A stretch of 64,000 nt of DNA from Cohnella candidum. GTDB taxonomy: Bacteria > Bacillota > Bacilli > Paenibacillales > Paenibacillaceae. The translations under genes were made by a program, and so were the position numbers. Below are positions 1 through 9,199 of the stretch, one piece after another. The stretch's first letter is position 1. Each line of letters opens with the position of its first letter. The notes beneath the pieces were generated by a model. That model made no database searches. It was not told the DNA's origin and saw only the letters and a list, made by a program, of their open reading frames with translations. The stretch lies in contig NZ_CP033433.1 of assembly GCF_003713065.1 (NCBI RefSeq), forward strand, positions 5,225,050 to 5,289,049. The letters run 5' to 3'.

Positions 1-1
1 C

Positions 2-1006
2 GATACCGAAGTCATCGCCCACCTGATCGCCCGTTCGCCGAAGGATCTTGTCGAAGCGGTGAAGGACGCCTTCGGGCGGCTGATCGGCGGGTATGCGTTC
101 CTGATCCTGACGAACGACCGCCTGATCGTCGCTTCCGATCCCCACGGCCTAAGGCCGCTGGTGATGGGCCGTCTCGGCGAAGGATATATTTTCGCGTCGG
201 AATCTTGCGCGCTCGAAACGATCGGCGCGACGTACCTGCGCGACGTCCAGCCGGGCGAACTGCTGGTCCTCGACAAGGACGGCCTCCGCGAGGACCGGTT
301 CGCGCAGCTTGAACGCCGTGCCGTCTGCGCGATGGAATACATTTATTTTGCCCGTCCCGACAGCGACATCAACGCGATCAACCTGCACTCGGCCCGCAAG
401 CGCATGGGTCGGCAGCTGGCGATCGAGGCGTTCACCGACGCCGACGTCGTGACCGGCGTGCCGGACTCGAGCATCTCGGCGGCCATCGGCTACGCGGAGC
501 AGACCGGCATCCCTTACGAGCTCGGCCTGATCAAAAATAAATACACCGGCCGCACGTTCATCCAGCCGTCCCAAGAGCTGCGCGAAAAAGGCGTTAAAAT
601 GAAGCTGTCCGCCGTCCGCAAAGTGGTCGAAGGGAAACGGGTCGTCATGATCGACGATTCCATCGTGCGGGGCACGACTTCCTTGCGGATCGTCAACCTG
701 CTGCGGGAAGCCGGCGCGCTCGAGGTCCACGTGCGGATCACGTCGCCGCCATTCTCGAACCCGTGCTTCTACGGGATCGATACGCCGGACCGGCGCGACC
801 TGATCGCCCACAGCAAGACGGTCGAGGAAATCCGCCAGGCGATCAACGCCGACTCGCTGTATTTTCTGAGCCAGCCGGGCTTGATCGAGGCGATCGGCGG
901 GCACGACGGCGAAACCGACCGCGGCCTCTGCCTCGGATGCTTCAGCAACGATTACCCGACGCAAACCGAATTCGAAGACGCGAAAATCGGCTGCGGCTGC
1001 GATTAA
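2..1006 (+). CDS. purF: Amidophosphoribosyltransferase, 5'-truncated
   Basis: Catalyses the first committed step of purine synthesis, converting PRPP and glutamine to 5-phosphoribosylamine. The reading frame is open from base 2, so the N-terminal glutaminase half (with the catalytic Cys) lies outside the window and only about 334 codons are present. The PRPP-binding loop VVMIDDSIVRGTTS is intact. Cysteines in NPCFYGID, GLCLGCF and the GCGCD tail fit the iron-sulfur cluster seen in Bacillus-type PurF. It is followed by purM after a 137-base gap with no terminator, so it belongs to the same operon. The missing start is the only uncertainty. Confidence 0.97.
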   Translation, partial: DTEVIAHLIARSPKDLVEAVKDAFGRLIGGYAFLILTNDRLIVASDPHGLRPLVMGRLGEGYIFASESCALETIGATYLRDVQPGELLVLDKDGLREDRFAQLERRAVCAMEYIYFARPDSDINAINLHSARKRMGRQLAIEAFTDADVVTGVPDSSISAAIGYAEQTGIPYELGLIKNKYTGRTFIQPSQELREKGVKMKLSAVRKVVEGKRVVMIDDSIVRGTTSLRIVNLLREAGALEVHVRITSPPFSNPCFYGIDTPDRRDLIAHSKTVEEIRQAINADSLYFLSQPGLIEAIGGHDGETDRGLCLGCFSNDYPTQTEFEDAKIGCGCD

Positions 1007-1143
1007 CTACCAAACGAAGTGAACCCGTAAAAAAGCGCCTAATTACTGCTGCAGCGGAGGTGCGAGAGGGAATCCGATGATTTCCCGGCAGCACCCACTT
1101 CAGGCGGAATAACGAACTGGCGCATATTGAAGGAGTGAACGGA

Positions 1144-2190
1144 GTGTCCGAAGCATACAAACAAGCCGGAGTCGACATCGCCGCGGGCAACGAGGCCGTC
1201 GAACGGATGAAGAAACACGTGAAGAAAACGTTCCGTCCCGAGGTGCTGACGGGCCTCGGCGGCTTCGGCGGGCTGTTCGGGCTGAACAAAGATAAATACG
1301 AAGAGCCCGTGCTCGTCTCCGGAACCGACGGCGTCGGCACGAAGCTGAAGCTGGCGTTCCAGATGGACAAGCACGACACGATCGGCATCGACGCCGTCGC
1401 CATGTGCGTCAACGACGTCGTCGTAACCGGCGCCGAACCGCTCTTCTTCCTCGACTACCTGGCCACGGGCAAGCTGGTCCCGGAGAAAATCGAAGCGATC
1501 GTGAAAGGCGTGGCTGACGGCTGCGCGCAAGCCGGCTGTGCTTTGATCGGCGGAGAAACGGCCGAAATGCCGGGCATGTACCAAGACGGCGAGTATGACA
1601 TCGCCGGCTTCACCGTCGGCATCGTGGACAAACCCAAGATCATTGACGGCTCCAACATCGCGCCGGGCGACGCAGTCATCGGCCTCGCATCGAGCGGCGT
1701 TCACTCCAACGGATTCTCCCTCGTACGGCGCCTGCTGCTCGAGCAGAAAGGCTATTCGCTCGGCGACAAGCTGCCCGAGTTGGGCGGCCGGACGCTCGGC
1801 GAAACGCTGCTGGAGCCGACGCGCATTTACGTCAAACAAGTGCTGAAGCTGCTTGAATCCGTGCAGGTGAAAGGCATGGCCCATATCACCGGCGGCGGCT
1901 TCATCGAGAATATCCCGCGCGTCCTGCCGGAAGGCGTCAACGTGGACATCAAGCGCGGCTCCTGGCCGGTTCATCCGATTTTCGGCCTCATGCAGAAGGA
2001 CGGCAGCATTTCCGATCGCGACATGTACACGACGTTCAACATGGGCGTCGGCATGGTGCTGGTCGTGCCGGCAGACCAGGCCGAGCGCGCCGTCGCCATC
2101 GCCAAGGAAAAGGGTGAGCAAGCTTACGTCATCGGCAGCGTAACGGCCGGAAGCAAGATCGTCACGTTCGAGGGCGTGGAGCTTCCATGA
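1144..2190 (+). CDS. purM: Phosphoribosylformylglycinamidine cyclo-ligase (AIR synthetase)
   Basis: Converts FGAM to AIR with ATP in the cytoplasm, step 5 of purine synthesis. I chose the GTG at 1144, giving [19 protein letters not shown] as in Bacillus PurM; GAAGGAG at 1129-1135 lies 8 bases upstream. An in-frame GTG at 1135 overlaps that ribosome-binding site and is unlikely. The family motif [12 protein letters not shown] is present near residue 65, followed by the full two-domain sequence ending in a conserved region (NMGVGM). Length 348 residues, normal for the family. Its stop overlaps the purN start by four bases (ATGA), indicating translational coupling. Confidence 0.97.
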   Translation: MSEAYKQAGVDIAAGNEAVERMKKHVKKTFRPEVLTGLGGFGGLFGLNKDKYEEPVLVSGTDGVGTKLKLAFQMDKHDTIGIDAVAMCVNDVVVTGAEPLFFLDYLATGKLVPEKIEAIVKGVADGCAQAGCALIGGETAEMPGMYQDGEYDIAGFTVGIVDKPKIIDGSNIAPGDAVIGLASSGVHSNGFSLVRRLLLEQKGYSLGDKLPELGGRTLGETLLEPTRIYVKQVLKLLESVQVKGMAHITGGGFIENIPRVLPEGVNVDIKRGSWPVHPIFGLMQKDGSISDRDMYTTFNMGVGMVLVVPADQAERAVAIAKEKGEQAYVIGSVTAGSKIVTFEGVELP

Positions 2191-2801
2191 CGTTTCGAAT
2201 CGCCGTGTTCGCTTCCGGCAGCGGAAGCAATTTTCAGGCGGTCGCGGAAGCCGCGCGGGACGGGAGGATTCCCGCCTCCGTCGAGCTTCTCGTGTGTGAT
2301 AAGCCTTCGGCTACGGTCGTGAAACGAGCCGAATCATTCGGAATCGGAACGTTCGTGTTCAACCCGAAGGATTATCCCTCCCGGGAAGCATACGAGCAAG
2401 AAATTTTGCGGGAGCTGCAGGAGCGCGGCATTGACCTCGTGGTCATGGCCGGATACATGCGGCTCATTACTCCCGTGCTGGTAGAGCCCTATTACGGACG
2501 TCTTATCAATATTCATCCCGCTTTGCTGCCGGCTTTTCCCGGACTGCACGCCGCGAGACAGGCGCTCGACTACGGCGTGAAGATCGCCGGGGTAACGGTG
2601 CACTTCGTGGACGGAGGCATGGATACCGGCCCCATCATCGCGCAGCGCGCCGTCGAGGTGCGTGAAGACGATACGGAAGAAACGCTTTACGCCCGCATCC
2701 AGCGGATTGAGCATGAACTGCTGCCGGACACGGTCCGCTTGATTGCGGAGGGCCGCGTAACGTTGAATGACCGAAAAGTAAACGTTCGTCTCGGCGATTG
2801 A
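2187..2801 (+). CDS. purN: Phosphoribosylglycinamide formyltransferase (GAR transformylase)
   Basis: Transfers a formyl group from 10-formyl-THF to GAR. The 204-residue protein shows the N-terminal glycine-rich phosphate loop [11 protein letters not shown], the catalytic Asn-His region [15 protein letters not shown] and the [14 protein letters not shown] segment with the catalytic Asp; all are typical of single-domain PurN. ATG at 2187 overlaps the purM stop, so expression is coupled to purM. The next gene begins 41 bases after the stop. Confidence 0.97.
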   Translation: MTFRIAVFASGSGSNFQAVAEAARDGRIPASVELLVCDKPSATVVKRAESFGIGTFVFNPKDYPSREAYEQEILRELQERGIDLVVMAGYMRLITPVLVEPYYGRLINIHPALLPAFPGLHAARQALDYGVKIAGVTVHFVDGGMDTGPIIAQRAVEVREDDTEETLYARIQRIEHELLPDTVRLIAEGRVTLNDRKVNVRLGD

Positions 2802-2842
2802 TGCCGAAGGGCGACCCGAATAGGAAAGGACGAGACAGACTC

Positions 2843-4021
2843 ATGAGCGAGACCTACGAGATTGCCCTTCGTTACGGCATGAACCCGCATCAGAAAGAAG
2901 CGAAGCTGACGGCGGACGGCAAACCGATGCCGCTGACCGTCGTAAACGGAGACCCCGGCTTCATCAATCTATTGGACGCGTTGAATGCCTTCCAGCTCGT
3001 GCGCGAGCTTCGTCAAGCGACGGGACTTCCGGCTGCGGCTTCCTTCAAGCACGTAAGCCCGGCGGGAGCGGCCGTCTATGCACCGATGTCGCCTGAACTG
3101 GCGAAGGCTTACTTCGTGGACGGCGCGGAGCTGTCGCCGCTGGCGACCGCGTACGCGCGGGCGCGCGGAGCCGACCGCATGTCCTCCTTCGGGGACGCGG
3201 CCGCGCTCAGCGACGTGGTGGACGCGTCCACCGCTCTGCTCCTGAAGCGCGAAGTATCCGACCTCGTGGTCGCGCCGGGCTACACTCCGGAAGCCCTGGA
3301 GATTTTGAAGCAGAAGAAGGGCGGCAAGTATCTCATCCTGCAGATCGATCCCGAATACGTTCCGGATCCGATCGAGACCCGCACGCTGTTCGGCTTGAAG
3401 CTGCAACAGGAGCGTAATAGCGCTGTTCCGGACGAGTCCGTGTTCGACCGCATCGTGACGGAGAACAAGGATCTTCCGGACCATGCGAAACGCGATTTGC
3501 TGGTCGCTCTCATCACGCTGAAATATACGCAATCCAACTCCATCTGCTACGCACTGGACGGCCAGACGATCGGCATCGGCGCGGGGCAGCAGTCCCGCAT
3601 TCACTGCACGCGCCTCGCCGGCGATAAGGCGGACCGCTGGTATCTCCGGCAGCACCCGGCCGCGCTGAACATGAAGTTCCGCGAAGGGCTCGCGCGTGCC
3701 GAGCAGAACAACGCCATCGACCTGTGGCTCGAGGACGAAGTGACGCCGGTCGAACAAGCGGCTTGGGAAAGCTGCTTCGAGGAAGTGCCTGCCCGTTTGA
3801 CGCGCGAAGAAAAGCGCGAATGGCTGAAGGGATTGACGGGCGTTTCGTACGGCTCCGATGCCTTTCTTCCGTTCCGCGACAATCTCGACCGGGCCAGCCG
3901 CAGCGGCGTCAAGTACGTCATCCAGGCCGGCAGCTCCCTGCGGGATGAGGAAGTCGTTCAAGCCGCGAACGATTACGGAATGGTCATGGTGTACTCGGGC
4001 GTGCGCCTGTTCCATCACTGA
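2843..4021 (+). CDS. Stand-alone AICAR transformylase (PurH C-terminal-type domain only)
   Basis: Transfers the formyl group from 10-formyl-THF to AICAR, giving FAICAR. The protein (392 residues) matches only the transformylase half of classical PurH: YGMNPHQKEA near the N-terminus, AASFKHVSPAGAAV, YTQSNSICYALDGQTIGIGAGQQSR (quoted in parts: YTQSNSIC, GIGAGQQSR) and the C-terminal VIQAGSSLRDEEVVQAANDY. There is no N-terminal IMP cyclohydrolase (MGS-like) domain. Start chosen at ATG 2843 (MSETYEIALRYGMNP) behind AGGAAAGGA at 2822-2830; upstream in-frame ATGs have no ribosome-binding site. The following gene supplies the missing cyclohydrolase activity, so the two replace bifunctional purH at the usual purH position between purN and purD. 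Confidence 0.93.
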   Translation: MSETYEIALRYGMNPHQKEAKLTADGKPMPLTVVNGDPGFINLLDALNAFQLVRELRQATGLPAAASFKHVSPAGAAVYAPMSPELAKAYFVDGAELSPLATAYARARGADRMSSFGDAAALSDVVDASTALLLKREVSDLVVAPGYTPEALEILKQKKGGKYLILQIDPEYVPDPIETRTLFGLKLQQERNSAVPDESVFDRIVTENKDLPDHAKRDLLVALITLKYTQSNSICYALDGQTIGIGAGQQSRIHCTRLAGDKADRWYLRQHPAALNMKFREGLARAEQNNAIDLWLEDEVTPVEQAAWESCFEEVPARLTREEKREWLKGLTGVSYGSDAFLPFRDNLDRASRSGVKYVIQAGSSLRDEEVVQAANDYGMVMVYSGVRLFHH

Positions 4022-4041
4022 TGGGAGAAGGGGAAACGAAC

Positions 4042-4788
4042 ATGTCTACGAAATGGCAGCAGCTGGCGGATCGTACCGTCCAACAATTGAAAACCAACGC
4101 CTATCCGGGCCGCGGCATCGTGATCGGTTTGACGCCGGACGCAACGCGTTATGTGCAAGTGTACTGGATCATGGGAAGAAGCGAGAACAGCCGCAACCGC
4201 ATTTTCGTGCCGGAAGAGAACGGATATTTGCGTACGGAAGCGCGCGATCCGGCGAAGCTGTCCGATCCGTCGCTCATTATCTATTATCCGCTTCGGCATG
4301 AAGGCGGAGCGCACATCGTGACGAACGGCGATCAAACCGACACCATTTGGGAATCGCTGAAGCAAGGCGGAACTTTCGAGCAAGCTTTGGCGCAGCGTAC
4401 CTATGAGCCGGACCCGCCGAATTTCACCCCGCGCATCTCGGGCATCGTGGATCTGAACGATCGGCAGAACGCCTACAAGCTGTCCATCCTGAAGACGAAC
4501 GAGAACGACGAGTCCCAAACGAAGCGCCAATTTTTCCATTATGAAAAGGCGATCGCGGGATTCGGCCATTTCATCTCGACGTACCAAGGCGACGGGAACC
4601 CGTTGCCCTCGTTCGCAGGCGAGCCGCAGCTCGCTCCGCTGTTCGATGACGATAATGAGACGGCCGGATTCTATTGGAACCTTTTGAACGAGGACAACAA
4701 AATTTCCTTGCTGGTCAAGTCGATCCGCATCGGAGACGGCGCGGTAAGTCTCACCGTGATCAACAAGGAATCCGAAGGAGGGGCCTGA
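4042..4788 (+). CDS. IMP cyclohydrolase, PurO-like (IMP_cyclohyd family)
   Basis: Predicted to close FAICAR to IMP, the last step of purine synthesis. The 248-residue protein is not related to the MGS-type cyclohydrolase domain of PurH; segments such as GRGIVIGLTPDATRY and VQVYWIMGRSENSRNR match the stand-alone cyclohydrolase family that includes archaeal PurO and proteins of some Clostridia. Start at ATG 4042, behind GGAGAAGGGG at 4023-4033. The transformylase stop (4019-4021) lies just upstream and purD begins one base after this gene's stop. Family assignment is by recognition of the sequence, not a search; the operon position makes the function strongly supported. Confidence 0.85.
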   Translation: MSTKWQQLADRTVQQLKTNAYPGRGIVIGLTPDATRYVQVYWIMGRSENSRNRIFVPEENGYLRTEARDPAKLSDPSLIIYYPLRHEGGAHIVTNGDQTDTIWESLKQGGTFEQALAQRTYEPDPPNFTPRISGIVDLNDRQNAYKLSILKTNENDESQTKRQFFHYEKAIAGFGHFISTYQGDGNPLPSFAGEPQLAPLFDDDNETAGFYWNLLNEDNKISLLVKSIRIGDGAVSLTVINKESEGGA

Positions 4789-4789
4789 C

Positions 4790-6055
4790 TTGCGGATACT
4801 CGTCATCGGACGCGGCGGGCGCGAGCACGCCATCGTCTGGGCGCTGAAGCGCGCGGACGGCAGCCGGAAGATTTACTGCGCGCCCGGCAACGCGGGCATC
4901 GCGCAGCTCGCCGAGCTCGTGGACATCGGGGAGCTGGAATTCGACCGGCTCGTGAAGTTCGCGCAGGAACAGGAGATCGACCTCGTCGTCGTCGGACCCG
5001 ACGATCCGCTCGCGGCCGGCATCGTGGACGCCCTCGAAGCGGGCGGGCTGCGCGTATACGGACCTCGCCAAAACGCGGCGGAAATCGAAGGCAGCAAAAT
5101 TTTCATGAAAAACCTGCTGCACAAATACGGCATCCCGACGGCGAAATACGCGACGTTCACGGATTACGAGAGCGCGAAAGCTTATCTCGACGCGCAGGAG
5201 ATTCCGATCGTGATCAAAGCCGACGGGCTTGCCGCCGGCAAAGGCGTGACCGTTTGCTTCAGCCGCGAGCAAGCGGACGAAGCACTCCGCGATACGATGC
5301 TGAACAAGTCCTTCGGGGCTGCGGGAGACAAAGTGGTCATCGAGGAATTCCTGGAGGGCCAGGAGATGTCGATCCTGGCGTTCGTGGACGGGGCGACGGT
5401 TCGGCCAATGTCGCCGGCGCAGGACCACAAGCCGGTGTTCGACGGGGACAAGGGACCGAACACGGGCGGCATGGGCACTTATTCGCCGCTGCCGCACATT
5501 CCCCAATCGATCATCGACGTGGCGATCGAGACGATCGTCGAACCGACGGCGCGCGCGATGGTGGCAGAGGGCCGGCCGTTCCGCGGCGTGCTTTTCGCCG
5601 GGCTCATGATCACCAAAGACGGGCCGAAAACGATCGAGTTCAACGCCCGTTTCGGAGATCCGGAAACCCAGGTCGTACTGCCGCGTCTGAAAACCGATTT
5701 GCTCGAGATTTTCCAGGCGTCCCTGGATGGGCGGCTCGATCGAATCGAGATCGAATGGAGCGACGAAGCGGCCGTGTGCGTCGTGCTCGCTTCGGAGGGC
5801 TACCCCGGCTCTTATCCGAAAGGATTGCCGATCGACGGGCTGGACCAAATCAGCGAGGATGACGCCCTGGTGTTCCATGCCGGTACGGCTTCCAAAGACG
5901 GCCGGTTCGTCACCAACGGCGGGCGCGTATTGGGCGTCGTCGGACGGGGGCGCGGCATCGCGGAAGCGCGGGACCGGGCTTACGCCGCGGCGGACCGCAT
6001 AAACTTCCCCGGCAAGCAGAACCGCACGGACATCGCCGCCAAGGCGCTGGTATAA
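4790..6055 (+). CDS. purD: Phosphoribosylamine-glycine ligase (GAR synthetase)
   Basis: ATP-dependent ligation of glycine to phosphoribosylamine, step 2 of purine synthesis. An ATP-grasp enzyme of 421 residues: N-terminal MRILVIGRGGREHAIVWAL, ATP-grasp segment IVIKADGLAAGKGVTVC, GPNTGGMGTYSPLP and FNARFGDPETQVVLPRL. The start is TTG at 4790, one base after the previous stop, with AAGGAGGGG at 4775-4783 correctly placed. It is the last gene of the operon and is followed by a strong terminator. Confidence 0.97.
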   Translation: MRILVIGRGGREHAIVWALKRADGSRKIYCAPGNAGIAQLAELVDIGELEFDRLVKFAQEQEIDLVVVGPDDPLAAGIVDALEAGGLRVYGPRQNAAEIEGSKIFMKNLLHKYGIPTAKYATFTDYESAKAYLDAQEIPIVIKADGLAAGKGVTVCFSREQADEALRDTMLNKSFGAAGDKVVIEEFLEGQEMSILAFVDGATVRPMSPAQDHKPVFDGDKGPNTGGMGTYSPLPHIPQSIIDVAIETIVEPTARAMVAEGRPFRGVLFAGLMITKDGPKTIEFNARFGDPETQVVLPRLKTDLLEIFQASLDGRLDRIEIEWSDEAAVCVVLASEGYPGSYPKGLPIDGLDQISEDDALVFHAGTASKDGRFVTNGGRVLGVVGRGRGIAEARDRAYAAADRINFPGKQNRTDIAAKALV

Positions 6056-6063
6056 CAAAACTC

Positions 6064-6100
6064 AAAGCCTCGAATCCGGAAAACGGAGTCGGGGCTTTTT
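6064..6100 (+). terminator. Rho-independent terminator of the pur operon
   Basis: AAAGCCTCGAATCCG pairs with CGGAGTCGGGGCTTT around a GAAAA loop (one internal A/G mismatch), followed by a T run. It lies 8 bases after the purD stop. Confidence 0.9.
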
Positions 6101-6220
6101 CTATTCCCGGTAAAACAGGTTTTTGCGGCGGTAAATCACGTACAAAATGGCGTACACCGTGCCGGCAATCAGCAGCGACTCGACGACGTGATGGGAAACC
6201 CAGTCGATGAAAGCTTCCAC
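6101..6220 (-). CDS. 39-residue single-pass membrane protein
   Basis: Unrecognised small protein starting MEAFIDWVSHHVVESL, with a hydrophobic stretch (about residues 13-30, LLIAGTVYAILYVIY) and a positively charged C-terminus RRKNLFYRE. The GTG start at 6220 is preceded by TGAGGAGGC, a strong ribosome-binding site, which is the main support. It converges on the purD terminator. It could be a small regulatory or stress membrane protein; no function can be assigned. Moderate confidence because of its size. Confidence 0.5.
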   Translation of the reverse strand: MEAFIDWVSHHVVESLLIAGTVYAILYVIYRRKNLFYRE

Positions 6221-6283
6221 AGGCTTAGCCTCCTCACCCGATTTCTGTGATTTTCCTAGTGTGCCCAAATGGTTTCGTATTTC

Positions 6284-6312
6284 TTGACAGCGGTGAAGGA
6301 TCGTGATAACTT
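6284..6312 (+). promoter_or_regulatory. Putative sigma-A promoter of the alpha/beta hydrolase gene
   Basis: TTGACA at 6284-6289, a 17-base spacer and TAACTT at 6307-6312 preceded by TG (extended -10 element). It lies about 60 bases before the start of the downstream gene. Confidence 0.55.
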
Positions 6313-6374
6313 TAATCCATACTATTTTAATCGGAATTAAAGGAATTATGGAAACCGACCTAGGAGGACTCATC

Positions 6375-7196
6375 ATGGAACGTACGATCACGCTGCAACA
6401 CCAAGGCATTCCGCTCGCCGCCAGCATCCATTATCCGAAGCTTCAGGACAAGGACGCAGACCGCAAGCTTCCGCTCGTCGTCATCCTGCACGGATTCGTC
6501 GGCAGCCGCGTCGGCGTGGACCGCCTGTTCGTCCTCGCGGCCCGCGAATTCGCCGAGCGCGGCTCGATCGTCATCCGCTTCGATTTCGCCGGCTGCGGCG
6601 AGAGCGGCGGGGAGTACGGAGAGAACGGAATCGACTCGATGATCGCCCAAACCCGCACGGTACTGGACTACGGGTTGGGACTCGATTGCGTCGATCCGCT
6701 GAGGGTTACGCTCGTCGGGCACAGCCTGGGCGGCGCGATTGCTCTCCTGACCGGGGCGGCGGATCGGAGGGTCAAGTCCCTCGCGCTTTGGTCGCCGGTC
6801 GGCCATCCTTGGAGCGACATCACCCGCATCGTCGGCCGCGAAGTGTACGACCGGGCGATCTCCAAGGGGCGCGCCGATTATCTGGGCTACACGCTGACGC
6901 CGGCGTTTTTCGATTCGCTGCAGCTGCATCAGCCGTTCCAGCAAGCGGTCAAGTTCCACGGCGACGTGTTCTTGGCCCACGGCACGAGCGACGACACGAT
7001 TCCGGCGGATTACACGTTCTTGCTCGAGAAGACGTTTTGGCTCCGGGGAGAAGGGCGCGTGGACAAGAACATCCTGTTCCAGGCGGACCATACCTATTCG
7101 AAAGGCGAGCATAAGGCCGAGCTGTTCCGGGCGACCGCCGACTGGCTGAACGCCTACGAAGAGCGCCAACGGGACTGGCATCATTGGAGCATTTAA
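6375..7196 (+). CDS. Alpha/beta hydrolase (serine esterase/acylaminoacyl-peptidase-like)
   Basis: Cytoplasmic hydrolase of 273 residues; substrate unknown. The catalytic triad is visible: nucleophile Ser117 in GHSLGGA, acid Asp206 or Asp207 in HGTSDDTIP, and His239 in QADHTY. The oxyanion region VVILHGFVGS lies near residue 35. Start at ATG 6375 follows TAGGAGGA (6361-6368); an upstream in-frame ATG at 6303 lacks a ribosome-binding site. Monocistronic, with its own promoter. It resembles the BAAT/dienelactone-hydrolase-like group of bacterial esterases (for example the feruloyl-esterase-like enzymes), but nothing here fixes the substrate. Confidence 0.85.
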   Translation: MERTITLQHQGIPLAASIHYPKLQDKDADRKLPLVVILHGFVGSRVGVDRLFVLAAREFAERGSIVIRFDFAGCGESGGEYGENGIDSMIAQTRTVLDYGLGLDCVDPLRVTLVGHSLGGAIALLTGAADRRVKSLALWSPVGHPWSDITRIVGREVYDRAISKGRADYLGYTLTPAFFDSLQLHQPFQQAVKFHGDVFLAHGTSDDTIPADYTFLLEKTFWLRGEGRVDKNILFQADHTYSKGEHKAELFRATADWLNAYEERQRDWHHWSI

Positions 7197-7198
7197 AA

Positions 7199-7236
7199 AT
7201 CGAACAAAATGACGGGATTCATCGAACAAAATGACG
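7199..7236 (+). repeat. Tandem direct repeat ATCGAACAAAATGACG
   Basis: Two perfect 16-base copies at 7199-7214 and 7221-7236, 22 bases apart (two helical turns). A partial copy (ATCGAACAAAA) occurs at 12114-12124, upstream of the sugar-binding lipoprotein. Position between two genes and helical spacing suggest a regulator site, but this is inference. Confidence 0.5.
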
Positions 7237-7298
7237 CCTTCTCTGCCGCGGTCAACTCTTAAGCGACAGAATGGCGAAGGAGTCAGAACAAACGTCGG

Positions 7299-7327
7299 TT
7301 CAGACGGGTAGCTCCATTCGGTACAAT
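7299..7327 (+). promoter_or_regulatory. Putative promoter of the GH63-like gene
   Basis: TTCAGA (7299-7304), 17-base spacer, TACAAT (7322-7327), about 40 bases before the start codon. The -35 box is weak (4 of 6), as expected for a regulated promoter. Confidence 0.4.
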
Positions 7328-7365
7328 GTAAGCGCATCATGTATCGCTTGCAAAGGAGCAAACCC

Positions 7366-9066
7366 ATGAACTTCGACCTTAACGTTGTGCCGTTCAGCCG
7401 AAGGGAATCTTTCCTTGCGGTATCGCTTTTGCCGGGGACGCCGGACCGGCCGGAAGGCCTTTATTTGCGCACCGTACGCGGCGGCGACGATAAGTTCGGA
7501 GAGGCTTTTCTCATAGAATTGATCGGTGCGGACGGCAGTCCGCTGCCGTTCCGGACCGATGCAAGGCCGGAACGCATCCGGCTCGAATCCGGATCCGGCG
7601 ATGCCGAAATTTGCATGCCGGGCGGCGCGACGGTCCGGTTTCGCGCCAGGGGCTGCGGGGTGCGGCTGACCTTCCGGACGGGCGCTTACGATTACGCTTG
7701 CCCGGCTGTCGGCCCAAGCTGGGAAGTCAACAGCTTCACGCATGAGTGCCGCTTTCTGCTGACGCCGATCGCCGGTCATCTTCACGTGGAAGCGCCGTGG
7801 GATAAAACGAAAACCACCCGTATCGCCGCCGAATTCGTTCATTCGCAGGACGGAACAACGACGGAGTTCGCGGTGGAGGAATATCGCACGGTCCTGGAAC
7901 CGCGCGTTTCCTGGGAACCGTTCGACGATGCCGCTCAGCGGGTGAAAGCGGAATTCGCGAAATGGCTGCAGGGCAGCCTTCCCGTGCCGGAGCGTCTGCA
8001 TGCCGGACGGGAGCTGGCCGCCTACATCACTTGGTCTTGTCTCGTTCCGGCGGAGGGAAACCTGACCCGCCCGGCGATGTACATGTCGAAGAACTGGATG
8101 ACCAACATCTGGAGCTGGGACCATTGCTTCAACGCGATGGCGCTCGTGCGGCAGGATCCGCGGCTTGCCTGGGACCAGTTCATGCTGTTCTTCGACCGGC
8201 AGGCGGAGAACGGTTTGATCCCGGACTTCGTCAACGATAAATATGAATTGTGGAATTGCAACAAACCTCCGATCCACGGATGGACGCTCTCCTGGATGAT
8301 GGCGCGGACGGATTACATCCGGGAGGAACAATTGCGGGAAGTATACGGACCGCTCTCCAAATGGACCCGTTGGTGGTTCCGGTACCGCGACGGGGACGGC
8401 GACGGCATCCCCCAATACAACCACGGCAACGACTCGGGTTGGGACAACAGCACGGTGTTCCATAGAGGAATTCCGGTGGAAAGCCCGGATCTGGCAGCCT
8501 TTCTTATCCTCCAGGCTGAAGTGCTGGCGGAAATCGCCGGCCGTCTGGGGATGGCCGAAGAAGAGGCGGAATGGCGCCGGCTGGCGGATCTCACGTACGC
8601 CAAGATGATCGGGCATTTCTGGAAGGACGGCCGTTTCACCGCCTGCCTGTCCGGTACGCATGAGGAATCGGAAGGCGACAGCCTGCTCCTCTTCGTGCCC
8701 GTTCTGCTCGGCAAGCGGCTGCCCGATAATATCCGGAATGCGCTTCTGAACGGACTCAGGGAGAAAGGCCGCTTCTGGACGGCCAACGGTTGGGCGACCG
8801 AAAGCGTGTCGAGCCCGTTCTATGCGCCGGACGGTTACTGGAGAGGGCCGATTTGGGCGCCGTCCACGATGCTGCTCGTCGAGGGGGCGGCCGCCGCCGG
8901 GGACATGGAGCTGGCGCGGGAAGCCGCCGCCCGGTTCTGCGCCATGGCTTCCCGAAGCGGAATGGCGGAAAACTTCGACGCATTGACGGGCGAAGGGCTT
9001 CGCGATCGTGCGTTCACCTGGACCTCGAGCGTATTCCTGATCTTAGCGAACGAATATACGGCGTAA
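7366..9066 (+). CDS. GH63/trehalase-like six-hairpin glycoside hydrolase
   Basis: Predicted intracellular glycosidase of 566 residues with no signal peptide. Residues 1-200 look like a beta-rich N-terminal domain; the rest is an (alpha/alpha)6 barrel of the GH63/mannosylglycerate-hydrolase-like type: NIWSWDHCFNAMAL, ENGLIPDFVND, GDGIPQYNHGNDSGWDNS and DGYWRGPIWAPSTMLL, the last being the hallmark segment of this clan. Start at ATG 7366 behind AAAGGAG (7352-7358). It precedes a sensor kinase/regulator pair and a sugar transporter, suggesting a role in degrading an imported oligosaccharide. The precise linkage cleaved cannot be read from the sequence. Confidence 0.8.
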   Translation: MNFDLNVVPFSRRESFLAVSLLPGTPDRPEGLYLRTVRGGDDKFGEAFLIELIGADGSPLPFRTDARPERIRLESGSGDAEICMPGGATVRFRARGCGVRLTFRTGAYDYACPAVGPSWEVNSFTHECRFLLTPIAGHLHVEAPWDKTKTTRIAAEFVHSQDGTTTEFAVEEYRTVLEPRVSWEPFDDAAQRVKAEFAKWLQGSLPVPERLHAGRELAAYITWSCLVPAEGNLTRPAMYMSKNWMTNIWSWDHCFNAMALVRQDPRLAWDQFMLFFDRQAENGLIPDFVNDKYELWNCNKPPIHGWTLSWMMARTDYIREEQLREVYGPLSKWTRWWFRYRDGDGDGIPQYNHGNDSGWDNSTVFHRGIPVESPDLAAFLILQAEVLAEIAGRLGMAEEEAEWRRLADLTYAKMIGHFWKDGRFTACLSGTHEESEGDSLLLFVPVLLGKRLPDNIRNALLNGLREKGRFWTANGWATESVSSPFYAPDGYWRGPIWAPSTMLLVEGAAAAGDMELAREAAARFCAMASRSGMAENFDALTGEGLRDRAFTWTSSVFLILANEYTA

Positions 9067-9199
9067 ATCGCGATGCTTTCCCCCGTTCGGGCTTCCGGCG
9101 GGGGAGTCGTCGTTTGGGAAGAATACGCATCTGTCTGTCTCCGCAAGCGCATGCTAAACTTCATTTATGAAAGCAATCCGGGAGGAGGTTGGCGAAACC

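Noticed and set aside
9072..9114. GC-rich hairpin after the GH63-like gene as terminator
   Set aside because: The stem is imperfect and no T run follows, so a terminator call is not justified.
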